Part shown: in pieces, positions 1-6,297 of the stretch
Position numbering within the stretch: the stretch's first letter is position 1
How the letters are laid out: the number at the start of each line of letters is the position of its first letter
Source of the DNA: Candidatus Zhuqueibacterota bacterium
GTDB lineage: Bacteria > Zhuqueibacterota > QNDG01
Assembly: GCA_003645915.1 (NCBI GenBank)
Contig: QNDG01000095.1
Location: 1 to 6,344 of the forward strand
DNA: 6,344 nucleotides
Reading direction: 5' to 3'
The notes under the pieces: model-generated
Database searches by the model: none
The model's input: only the letters and a program-made list of their open reading frames with translations
What the model was told of the DNA's origin: nothing
Made by a program: the position numbers and the translations under genes

Positions 1-1456
1 CTGCAAGGCTTCCATCGCTGTTAAATCTTACAGTGCCTTTGTTCCCAGCAAGAGGTGTAATGTCGCCGTCATCAATCTCAATTTCCCATGACCACACATT
101 AGGCAGTTCATCAGTTGAAATGTTTTTAAAATTTAATGATACTGTGTGTGTGTTACCTTTACTGTCATATACAGAAATTGAAGCTGTATGTGTTCCTGAC
201 TCACGGCCTTCAAGGGATTCTGTAAAAGCCGGCAGGATCGCTCCGCTTCCGGAAGAGTCGTCATCTAAGAAAGTAAGAGCAATTGATGTCATACTTTCCC
301 CTGATATACTGTCTTCCAGAACAAGCTCACCTTTTGAGTTCAATGACGCTGTTACACCGGAAAACGCGCTGTTAATTGAATCAATAAGATCCTGAACAGT
401 ATCTCCCGGGGTGTAAGTATATGTGGCATTTACAACGCTTCCGCCAGGATTAAGTCCTGCGATTCTGATTTTATCACCAGATGTAAGAGAATTTGTAATA
501 AAGTCCAGATCATTAATAGCTGTTGATGTAGAAGTACCTGTAACAGTTGAAGTTGACAGGTTCAGGTTTGTACACGCATTTCCTCCGAGTTTCAGACTTG
601 TACTTGTACCGCCCTGGTCTGTAGTACCTATCTTAATATAGCCGGTTGAATCATCAATTGAGGCTTCAACTTCTCCTGCCAGATCGGAAGAGCCTGAAAT
701 AAGCCGGTTAATTTCTGCAACAAGGTTACTTGCAGAGCTGTAAGTTTTGTGCGTCAGGGTAATTGTCTTGGTTACAGTGCTTCCCATATCATCGTCAACT
801 TCAATTGTAAGCGTATCATTAGTGGCGCCAATAGTTAAAGTTGTGGGAGCAGCTGTTGCAAGAACAGAAGCAGCCATACCGTAATCTGCAGTAAAAGTCT
901 GAGCTCTTGCCTGAGAGTCAGAGTCAAGATTACAATAGTAGCTTATTTCAGAAGTTGCCTTTGCAGGAGCCTTTTGTCCGAACGGAAGTACAATGTTTGT
1001 AACAGGTCTGCTTGAAGAAATATTTCCGTCGCTGTCTGCCATACGGCCCTGAACAACAAAACCGTTTTTAGGAGATACAAGGCGGCCCTCACCGTCAACT
1101 GTGAAATTACCTGCTCTTGTGTAATATTCCTGCTCACCATCGCTTAGTACAAAAAAAGCATCTCCCTGAATGGCCAGATCCGTAACTCTGCCTGTTGTTT
1201 CCAGATTTCCCTGCGAAAAATCCGTATCAATGCTTGCAACAGTCATTCCAAGTCCTATCTGATAGGGATTCTTACCGCCAATGGAATCGTGTCCACGCAT
1301 CGCCTCTTTTAAAGTCTGAGTAAGGCTCTCTTCAAAAGTTACAGTACTTGCCTTGTAACCTATAGTGTTAATGTTTGCAATATTGTTTCCGATCACATCC
1401 ATCTTAATCTGATGGTTCCTTAAACCTGAAACACCGGAAAAAAGTGATCTCATCAT
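1..1456 (-). CDS. flgE: FlgE, flagellar hook protein (N-terminal 485 codons; truncated by window edge)
   Basis: FlgE polymerises outside the cell into the hook, the universal joint between rod and filament. The frame is open from ATG 1456 to the left edge, giving 485 residues without a stop. The N-terminal D0/D1 part is classic: MMRSLFSGVSGLRNHQIKMD, then VIGNNIANINTIGYKAS (about 21-37, the rod/hook signature), then LAIQGDAFFVL and YYTRAGNFTVDGEGRLV (about 94-127). Residues about 205-292 and 300-410 form two consecutive beta/alpha inserts; the second (GDTVQDLIDSINS, GVTASLNSKGELVLEDS) resembles the flagellin hook-IN motif. The FlaE-type D2 domain begins near 421 (GTHTASISVYDSKGN, later NVWSWEIEIDDGD) and is cut off. 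Lys162, Cys175 and Asn176 are spaced like the lysinoalanine crosslink residues of spirochaete FlgE. The complete protein must be clearly longer than E. coli FlgE (402). Its D1/D0 C-terminal end lies beyond the window. Confidence 0.95.
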   Translation of the reverse strand, partial: MMRSLFSGVSGLRNHQIKMDVIGNNIANINTIGYKASTVTFEESLTQTLKEAMRGHDSIGGKNPYQIGLGMTVASIDTDFSQGNLETTGRVTDLAIQGDAFFVLSDGEQEYYTRAGNFTVDGEGRLVSPKNGFVVQGRMADSDGNISSSRPVTNIVLPFGQKAPAKATSEISYYCNLDSDSQARAQTFTADYGMAASVLATAAPTTLTIGATNDTLTIEVDDDMGSTVTKTITLTHKTYSSASNLVAEINRLISGSSDLAGEVEASIDDSTGYIKIGTTDQGGTSTSLKLGGNACTNLNLSTSTVTGTSTSTAINDLDFITNSLTSGDKIRIAGLNPGGSVVNATYTYTPGDTVQDLIDSINSAFSGVTASLNSKGELVLEDSISGESMTSIALTFLDDDSSGSGAILPAFTESLEGRESGTHTASISVYDSKGNTHTVSLNFKNISTDELPNVWSWEIEIDDGDITPLAGNKGTVRFNSDGSLA

Positions 1457-1464
1457 AATATTAG

Positions 1465-1473
1465 CCCTCCTTT
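1465..1473 (-). promoter_or_regulatory. Strong Shine-Dalgarno of flgE
   Basis: AAAGGAGGG on the minus strand lies 8 nt before the ATG at 1456 and decides between the two adjacent ATG codons (1456 and 1453) in favour of the first. High translation is expected for a structural protein needed in many copies. Confidence 0.75.
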
Positions 1474-1476
1474 CAA

Positions 1477-1502
1477 ATGCTGCGTCTGTCATTCGGCAGC
1501 AT
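1477..1502 (-). promoter_or_regulatory. Second hairpin immediately upstream of the flgE ribosome site
   Basis: A perfect 7-bp inverted repeat (ATGCTGC at 1502-1496 on the minus strand, GCAGCAT at 1483-1477) flanks a 12-nt loop. It ends 3 nt before the start of the flgE Shine-Dalgarno run, leaving that site single-stranded. There is no downstream U-tract. Together with the GC-rich hairpin at 1505-1530 it fills most of the gap between the small operon gene and flgE. Confidence 0.55.
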
Positions 1503-1504
1503 CC

Positions 1505-1530
1505 GGGCCTCCCCTTCCGGGGGCCAGCCC
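1505..1530 (-). promoter_or_regulatory. GC-rich hairpin in the flgE leader, possible GNRA tetraloop
   Basis: On the minus-strand transcript, beginning 5 nt after the stop of the preceding gene, GGC (1525-1523) and CCCC (1522-1519) can pair with GGGG (1514-1511) and GCC (1508-1506). This leaves a 2-nt bulge and a four-base GGAA loop, which fits the GNRA tetraloop pattern. An alternative pairing of GGGC (1530-1527) with GCCC (1508-1505) is also possible. No U-tract follows, so it does not look like an intrinsic terminator. Its GC content stands out sharply from the AT-rich surroundings. Folding was done by eye; a processing, stabilising or attenuating role is inference. Confidence 0.55.
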
Positions 1531-1535
1531 TGTAG

Positions 1536-1925
1536 TTAAACTATAATTGCACTGTCAATGTTTGTAAAAACATTGTTTTTTAATGATTCATTACCAATTG
1601 CCGTAATAACTGTCCGGTTCTGAACATTTACCAGAAAAGCAGACTGATCAAGCAGAATCAGGGATTCCCTGCCGCCCTTTTGCATTAACTGCTGCATACC
1701 CTGCTCCAGCCTGTTAAAGCTTGTCTGGTCCAGAGAAATATTTCTGCTTCTTAATCTCTCCTGAGCATGAGCGGAAAATTTTATCTGTGCAGATTCCCTA
1801 AGCTTTTCATCAAACACACTTTTAAATGAACTGCCTGCAGCCGGACTTTTGCCGGGCGGATGAATTTTGCCTGATCCCGGCTGAACCGGAACAGTATGCT
1901 GAATCCTGTTTAAAGGATAACTCAT
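1536..1925 (-). CDS. TIGR02530-type conserved flagellar operon protein of unknown function
   Basis: This is a small soluble protein of 129 residues with no signal peptide or membrane segment. A Pro/Gly/Ser-rich N-terminal 30 residues precedes a compact region with the recognisable family motif FSAHAQERLRSRNISL (about 50-65), a helix (QTSFNRLEQGMQQLMQKGG), and a beta-rich end (SLILLDQSAFLVNVQNRTVI, then ending near NNVFTNIDSAIIV). Proteins of this type (TIGR02530, 'flagellar operon protein') are known in Firmicutes, Geobacter and Bdellovibrio, generally encoded between flgD and flgE, exactly as here. Their function is not established; a role in hook export or assembly is inferred from the constant position. 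The ATG at 1925 has an excellent AGGAGGAG site. A 79-nt hairpin-rich gap follows before flgE. Confidence 0.85.
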   Translation of the reverse strand: MSYPLNRIQHTVPVQPGSGKIHPPGKSPAAGSSFKSVFDEKLRESAQIKFSAHAQERLRSRNISLDQTSFNRLEQGMQQLMQKGGRESLILLDQSAFLVNVQNRTVITAIGNESLKNNVFTNIDSAIIV

Positions 1926-1940
1926 ACGCTCCTCCTGATA

Positions 1941-2621
1941 TTAAATATCACTGCTGGTGTCACCATTGTAAACCCCGATAATATCCGATGGATTAATTGC
2001 CAGATTACCCATATAAAGAACCGGAGTACCTCCTGCAAACTTGACACTGCTTATTCTGCCTTTGACTTTAACAGACAAGGTAGTTTCATTGCCAGTATCA
2101 TCCTTTTGCTTGACAACGACTTTATAAGCACCTTCAGCAGCTTCATTTCCCTCAGAATCAAGTCCGTCCCAAACAAACTCATGAGAACCTGCAGGAACTT
2201 CACCTCCTTCAACAGTAGTCACAAGATCTCCGTCCTGATTGTAAATTTCAAAAAACACATTCCCTTTCTGTTTAGTGTCATATTCAACAACAGAACTTCC
2301 ACTGCTGTCCCTGTAAATCTGATCAGTGTCAACTTCAACAACTTTACCTATAAGCTGGGTCATAAGAGCATTATGAACCGAGAGTGTGAGATCATTATTC
2401 TGACCCATTAAATCATTCAGATTCTGCATCTGTTCGAGAGAACTGAATTGTGCAAGCTGAGCAATAAATTCAGTATTATCCATGGGCTGAAGAGGATCCT
2501 GATTTTTCAGCTGGGTTACAAGAAGCCGCAGGAAAGAATCTTTACCCATAATTTCAGAATTTCCTCCTGCTGCCTGTAGAAGACTGCTCTGCTGAACATT
2601 TGTAGCGCCATTAACAATCAC
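1941..2621 (-). CDS. flgD: FlgD, hook cap / hook assembly scaffold
   Basis: FlgD caps the growing hook and directs polymerisation of FlgE; it is exported and later replaced by the hook-filament junction proteins. The 226-residue protein carries the hallmark N-terminal export/cap signature at about 26-68: [19 protein letters not shown], then [20 protein letters not shown]. This is followed by the family's usual C-terminal arrangement: a tudor-like half (about 88-115), an inserted Ig-like/FlgD_ig domain (about 120-172, with the typical F-x-W-D-G-x-D-x-x-G-N and G-x-Y motif), and the second tudor-like half (about 180-217). Length is normal. Translation starts at GTG 2621, supported by a very strong ribosome site and because the signature follows closely. 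The TIGR02530-type gene follows after 15 nt and flgE is next, the usual context. Confidence 0.95.
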   Translation of the reverse strand: MIVNGATNVQQSSLLQAAGGNSEIMGKDSFLRLLVTQLKNQDPLQPMDNTEFIAQLAQFSSLEQMQNLNDLMGQNNDLTLSVHNALMTQLIGKVVEVDTDQIYRDSSGSSVVEYDTKQKGNVFFEIYNQDGDLVTTVEGGEVPAGSHEFVWDGLDSEGNEAAEGAYKVVVKQKDDTGNETTLSVKVKGRISSVKFAGGTPVLYMGNLAINPSDIIGVYNGDTSSDI

Positions 2622-2627
2622 TTAAAC

Positions 2628-2638
2628 ATCACCTCCTT
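2628..2638 (-). promoter_or_regulatory. Near-perfect extended Shine-Dalgarno of flgD, supporting the GTG start
   Basis: The minus strand reads AAGGAGGTGAT, complementary along its whole length to the canonical 16S rRNA 3' end. Measured from GGAGG, the flgD GTG at 2621 is 10 nt away. The last bases of this element form an ATG (2629-2627) that opens only MFK and then stops at TGA, so it is not a competing gene start; its stop overlaps the flgD start codon (GTGA). Confidence 0.8.
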
Positions 2639-2647
2639 TTAACAAAT

Positions 2648-4495
2648 TTATATTACAATCTCCATTGAATTATATCCAAAATCCCTTGCAGAATAATTTT
2701 TGCTTTGATCATTATCTGCAGAATTGTGATAGTTTTTATCCGCAATATTTCTTTCATGCCTGTATTTATGATAAACCTGCCCTCTTGTAAATTCTTCCTG
2801 TGATTCATGATGTCCGGTATTATGTGAATTGATATCCACTAAAACCTGTTTAAGATCAACTCCGTTTTTAGCAACAACACTTTTCATTTCGTCAGATGCA
2901 GCTTCAATAATCTCTTTTGTCTCTTTATTCTCCACCAGCAGCCGCGCATCAATTCCGTGTTTTGTTTGTGTAATCTCTATCAGGATTTTACCAAGAGATT
3001 TGGGATGAAGGATTACAGTTAATTTTGCTCTGTTTTTATCCTTCATATCAAGAAAAGTCTGAGCCATATTATCTGCAAAATTTTTATCTGCGGGAATATG
3101 CCTGTCAGTATCATTTACAATATTTGTTTTTTCCGTAACATCGAACCGGGCAGCTTTACCTGAAATATTTTCAGTGGTATGGATTTCTGTCTTTTGTGCA
3201 GTACTCTGTTTTTTAAATTCGCTCCTGTTTCCGGTCTCTGAATTATTATCCGTAGGATTGATTTTTTTCGTTACCTCAGTATTTTTATCATCAACACGCA
3301 TTTCAACATTCTTATCAGCAGAAGTCCTGACTTCTTTGCCATGTTTGAAGTTCTCTTTAACAGGACCTGAACTAATCACACTTACATAATCTTCTTTAAC
3401 GGGAATTTTATTGTCTTGTACAGCTCCCTTTGACTCATTTTCTGTAAAATCAAAAGAATCCCGGGAAAATCCGGACACAACCTTATGTTCTTTGGGAGAA
3501 ATATTTTTTATGTTTCTAAAATCGACTGGCTGCTTTTCTGCTTTGATATTCTGTTTATCTGTCATTATAAACTCAAATTGCTCTGATTTTTCTTCTGCTG
3601 TTGGTCCTGCTTTATACTTGTCAATTTTTGCTTCATTCGGCATACGATTACCGGAGACATCTATTTTATCAGGAATATTCTTATTTCTTACTAAATTGTT
3701 GTTTACCCCTGTTTGTGTTTCTGACTGTGATACAAACTGTTTACTCCCTGTTTTTACAGGATTCTCAACCTTTTGATCAGCATAATCAAAGCCTGTATCC
3801 TGTTCAGCTCCGGAACCTTTATCTGCATTTATCCCATGCCCGTTTTTTGTTTTAATGTTTTTGGCGGAATCAACATAATTTCCATTCGGTTGATCTGTTT
3901 TTACCTGTAACCCTCTTCCCTGTACTGTATTCTTTTTGCCCTGCGCTCCTTTATTAAAAGATTCCGATTTATGAGCCTTTGCAGAAGGAATACTTTTTTC
4001 TTGCGGATATTTTTCCACTGCCTTGTTCGGACTTTGCTTTCTTCCGATAGAGCTGAACTTAACCGGTATCTGTGTATTATTGCTTCCAGCAGCAGAATTT
4101 CCAATAGAATCAGCATTTTTTTCCGGAACCGGATGAAAGACTACCAGAGCCTCGCCAAATACAGGAAACACATTCTGCATAATCTTTTTGTTTTTATTAT
4201 CCGGTTTGTTTTTACTAATTGTCCCTATATCAATAAGAATTTCCGCCCTGCTGTTTTCTTTGGTTATCACAGGACTATTCGTATCATCTAAAAATCCGGT
4301 AATATGCATGTTGCTTTGCCGGCTAAATTTTGTTCCATTGCTTTTTGACAGCGAAAAAATGCTTGTTAAAACCTTGCTGAACGGAACACCGGACATGTTT
4401 TTCCCATCCTGGCCAGCTGCAATTGAATGGATATTTTTTTTATTACCAAAAAACATTGAAAACATAAAATTTTTATTTGATACCTGCGGATTCAT
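2648..4495 (-). CDS. fliK: FliK, hook-length control protein (long, Lys/Asn-rich)
   Basis: FliK is secreted through the growing hook, measures its length, and then switches the FlhB export gate from hook to filament substrates. The diagnostic part is the C-terminal switch domain at about residues 477-556: AKLTVILHPKSLGKILIEIT, the following DARLLVENKETKEII, and the final VVAKNGVDLKQVLVDI match the Flg_hook domain pattern (L-x-P-x-x-L-G, then amphipathic strands and a helix). The preceding 470 or so residues are hydrophilic low-complexity sequence rich in Lys, Asn, Asp and Ser with no membrane segment, as expected for an extended ruler. At 615 residues it is much longer than E. coli FliK (405). 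The start was chosen as ATG 4495: it lies 1 nt past the preceding TAA and has GGGTGG about 8 nt upstream. A GTG at 4507 would add four residues but lacks a ribosome site. The gene ends 26 nt before flgD. Confidence 0.9.
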   Translation of the reverse strand: MNPQVSNKNFMFSMFFGNKKNIHSIAAGQDGKNMSGVPFSKVLTSIFSLSKSNGTKFSRQSNMHITGFLDDTNSPVITKENSRAEILIDIGTISKNKPDNKNKKIMQNVFPVFGEALVVFHPVPEKNADSIGNSAAGSNNTQIPVKFSSIGRKQSPNKAVEKYPQEKSIPSAKAHKSESFNKGAQGKKNTVQGRGLQVKTDQPNGNYVDSAKNIKTKNGHGINADKGSGAEQDTGFDYADQKVENPVKTGSKQFVSQSETQTGVNNNLVRNKNIPDKIDVSGNRMPNEAKIDKYKAGPTAEEKSEQFEFIMTDKQNIKAEKQPVDFRNIKNISPKEHKVVSGFSRDSFDFTENESKGAVQDNKIPVKEDYVSVISSGPVKENFKHGKEVRTSADKNVEMRVDDKNTEVTKKINPTDNNSETGNRSEFKKQSTAQKTEIHTTENISGKAARFDVTEKTNIVNDTDRHIPADKNFADNMAQTFLDMKDKNRAKLTVILHPKSLGKILIEITQTKHGIDARLLVENKETKEIIEAASDEMKSVVAKNGVDLKQVLVDINSHNTGHHESQEEFTRGQVYHKYRHERNIADKNYHNSADNDQSKNYSARDFGYNSMEIVI

Positions 4496-4496
4496 T

Positions 4497-5321
4497 TTAT
4501 TTTCCACCCATTTTTCTGGTTATTCGCGCTGCCAGTTGAGGATCAAAACTGGCAATTATTTTGGCCGCGTTTCTTTGTCTCATTTTAAAAAGAATATTAA
4601 TTATTTCGTCATCTTTTAATTTTGCAAGAACAGGAGCAGCCTGTTCCGGCCGCATAGATTCATATATTTTTGCAAGTTTTTTTATTCCTACGCCATTGGA
4701 AGCAAGTTGCTGCTGCCGCATAACTTCTTCAATTGAATCTTTTTTTGCATCACGTCTTTTGTAATATTTTACCACTTCCTGAGCCACTATGTCTGCCACA
4801 TTCTTTTTATAGTCTTCAAGCTGCTTTTTCCATTGATCTCTCTCTACCGACAATTTATTTATCTGTCTGTTTAACGAGTCCTGTACAAGAGTCAGTTCTC
4901 TTATCTGAGCAAGATTTTCATCCTCTTTTTTTGCCTGAAGTTTCAGTATCTCAAGGTATTCCTTAAGTTTCTGCCGCTTATATTCCTCCCACTCCTTCTT
5001 CCTTTTTTCAATATCGTTTTCAGGTAAATAAAGTGAATCATTTTCTGAAAATGACGTATCCGACAGTACTGTTTTTACATCACTTGAATCACCTGCACCG
5101 ATTGATCCGGAACTGTCTGCAGGCATTTGGTTCTGTGCAAAGTCTGTCTCATCTATTGGTTTCTCAGGCGCTGATTTAATCACAAAAAACCAAACACTGA
5201 AAATTGCCACAAAAAAACTTATTGAAACAAATATTACTATACCAAAAACTTTCCCCATGTTGCCCTGCTCTTTTCCGGTAAGATCTTTAAGTTCTAAATA
5301 TTTTTTTTGATAATCTTTCAT
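4497..5321 (-). CDS. MotE/FlbB-like flagellar accessory protein with MgtE_N-type C-terminal domain
   Basis: This protein has 274 residues from the ATG at 5321. A cytoplasmic N-terminus (about 1-24) leads to one membrane helix (about 25-48), an acidic Ser/Asp-rich linker (50-100), a long charged coiled coil (about 103-185) and a C-terminal helical module (about 210-274). In that module, IYESMRPEQAAPVLAKL, DEIINILFKMRQRNAAKI and FDPQLAARITRKM show the repeating hairpin pattern of the MgtE N-terminal domain. That layout is typical of MotE, the MotC chaperone of rhizobia, and of FlbB-type proteins, which in spirochaetes belong to the periplasmic collar of the motor and lie in the same operon slot between fliJ and fliK. 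A TTG at 5351 would add ten residues, but it overlaps the preceding gene and has no suitable ribosome site. The ATG at 5321 lies 1 nt past the preceding stop with AGG 8 nt upstream. Family placement is confident; the exact role (stator chaperone or collar) is not determined. Confidence 0.82.
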   Translation of the reverse strand: MKDYQKKYLELKDLTGKEQGNMGKVFGIVIFVSISFFVAIFSVWFFVIKSAPEKPIDETDFAQNQMPADSSGSIGAGDSSDVKTVLSDTSFSENDSLYLPENDIEKRKKEWEEYKRQKLKEYLEILKLQAKKEDENLAQIRELTLVQDSLNRQINKLSVERDQWKKQLEDYKKNVADIVAQEVVKYYKRRDAKKDSIEEVMRQQQLASNGVGIKKLAKIYESMRPEQAAPVLAKLKDDEIINILFKMRQRNAAKIIASFDPQLAARITRKMGGK

Positions 5322-5322
5322 A

Positions 5323-5841
5323 TCATCTGCCTGTTGAAATCTTGCTGTCAACTGTTGATATTATTTTCTCCGGTAAAATATTCCTTTCACCTACAAGTTT
5401 CTCATATTCAGCCTTAAGATTATCTAATTCATTTTGCAATGAAATAAGTTTTGTCTGTTTCTGCTCAACATCTTTTTTTATTCTTGTATATTGAGTAGCA
5501 GCAATATGGGTCTCAACAATTCTTCTTCGCAGAAGATTGATCTGTTGAATAATCTGCTCGGTTGTAAGAGTATCCTTAATCAATGTGTGTTGGTTTACAG
5601 AATCCTGTACAGCAAAAGAGCTGTCTGTTAAAACGGAATCCCTATTAACAGCAATTTCCGCTGATGAGCTCCAGTTAGCAGGCATGCTTGTAACTACACT
5701 CTTACTTTTTCCCACACCTACACTGACTGCTATAAAAATAAACAGAAAAGAAAGTACAAAGAATGCAGCCACTGCAAGTATTAGCGTACTGTTGTCTCTT
5801 TTTTGAATGTGGACATTCATTTTTTCACTGTCTGTGCTCAT
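5323..5841 (-). CDS. Single-pass membrane coiled-coil protein of unknown function, in flagellar operon
   Basis: I do not recognise this 172-residue protein. It has a short charged N-terminus (about residues 1-18), one strong hydrophobic segment (about 19-43, LILAVAAFFVLSFLFIFIAV), a Ser/Asp/Asn-rich linker (about 45-92), and a helical coiled-coil stretch (about 95-152) rich in Leu, Lys, Glu and Gln. Few positive charges follow the membrane segment before the linker, so an N-in topology with the coiled coil outside the cytoplasmic membrane is likely but not proven. The architecture mirrors the N-terminal two thirds of the next gene, but the C-terminal MgtE_N-type domain is absent. Both linkers share the pattern V-L-[ST]-D-[TS]-S-F followed shortly by D-S, which hints at common descent. 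The ATG at 5841 lies 2 nt after the fliJ stop; the nearest Shine-Dalgarno-like run (AGAGGG) is rather far upstream, so coupling to fliJ is likely. A role as a motor or collar accessory is inference from position only. Confidence 0.8.
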   Translation of the reverse strand: MSTDSEKMNVHIQKRDNSTLILAVAAFFVLSFLFIFIAVSVGVGKSKSVVTSMPANWSSSAEIAVNRDSVLTDSSFAVQDSVNQHTLIKDTLTTEQIIQQINLLRRRIVETHIAATQYTRIKKDVEQKQTKLISLQNELDNLKAEYEKLVGERNILPEKIISTVDSKISTGR

Positions 5842-5843
5842 TC

Positions 5844-6296
5844 TCAGCTAATTCCCTCTCTTGCTACTTTTATGGCACTGATTTCATCAAGAAAATTTTG
5901 TTCCTTACGCAAGGCATCTCTCTGATAGTCTGTAAATTCACGTTCTTTCAGCTTCTCAAGTATTTTTTTATCTTTCACAACACTGATTAGTTCTTCTCTT
6001 TTAACTTTTGCCTGCTCCTCTTTTATCTTAATATTCTGTTTCTGCATTCTCATATCTTCTGTAAGCTTTTCTATATATTTAATAAAAAGCCCGGCTTCAG
6101 AAGCTGTAATAGGGCCATCTTTCTTTTTTTTGTCGTATTCCTTTTTGTAATCGGAAATTTTCTTTATTAATTCTTCAAGTTTCTTTCTTTCCAGAGAAAG
6201 CTGATGTTCTGCTTCGGCAAGTTCAATCATTTTCTTCTTTTCCATACTCTCTTTTACATCAATAACTTTCTGCAATTTAAAAGAAAACTTTTTCAT
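5844..6296 (-). CDS. fliJ: FliJ, flagellar export stalk/chaperone-escort protein
   Basis: This 150-residue protein is almost entirely charged heptad-like helix, as expected for FliJ, the antiparallel coiled coil that inserts into the FliI hexamer and links it to FlhA in the cytoplasmic export apparatus. The N-terminus (MKKFSFKLQKVIDVKES) matches the family pattern of an F-x-F-x-L-x-K/R-V-hydrophobic start. The C-terminal third (KKILEKLKEREFTDYQRD, then EQNFLDEIS) matches the conserved FliJ end with its Leu-Asp-Glu. There is no signal peptide or membrane segment, and the length is normal for the family. The ATG at 6296 has GGAG 10 nt upstream inside the fliI end and starts 1 nt after the fliI stop. 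The next gene begins 2 nt after its TGA. FliJ sequences diverge strongly, so the call combines composition, end motifs and synteny. Confidence 0.88.
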   Translation of the reverse strand: MKKFSFKLQKVIDVKESMEKKKMIELAEAEHQLSLERKKLEELIKKISDYKKEYDKKKKDGPITASEAGLFIKYIEKLTEDMRMQKQNIKIKEEQAKVKREELISVVKDKKILEKLKEREFTDYQRDALRKEQNFLDEISAIKVAREGIS

Positions 6297-6297
6297 G

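Noticed and set aside
33..641. Two forward open frames (33-395 and 423-641) as possible genes
   Set aside because: They lie antisense to flgE, whose reverse frame is uninterrupted and carries clear hook-protein motifs. The forward products show no family features or ribosome sites.
943..1140. A 65-codon minus-strand frame inside the flgE region
   Set aside because: It is a different frame overlapping the conserved D1 coding part of flgE, so it is a shadow. The real flgE frame runs unbroken from 1456 to the edge.
1477..1530. Hairpins before flgE as a transcription terminator
   Set aside because: No run of U follows either stem on the minus-strand transcript, and flgE directly downstream belongs to the same functional operon.
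2106..2411. Forward open frame opposite flgD
   Set aside because: It is antisense to the Ig-like and middle portion of FlgD, with no recognisable protein features.
3174..4619. Several overlapping forward frames opposite fliK and the end of the MotE-like gene, some with hydrophobic stretches
   Set aside because: The hydrophobicity comes from reading Lys/Asn-rich coding DNA on the opposite strand (AAA becomes TTT, Phe). No start sites or family motifs support them.
4497..5321. MotE-like gene as a magnesium transporter (MgtE)
   Set aside because: Only the helical N-type domain of MgtE is present. There are no CBS domains and no multi-helix channel, and the protein has a single membrane segment in a flagellar operon.
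5322..5351. TTG start at 5351 for the MotE-like gene
   Set aside because: It overlaps the upstream gene by nearly 30 nt and lacks a properly spaced ribosome site, while the ATG at 5321 sits 1 nt after the preceding stop.
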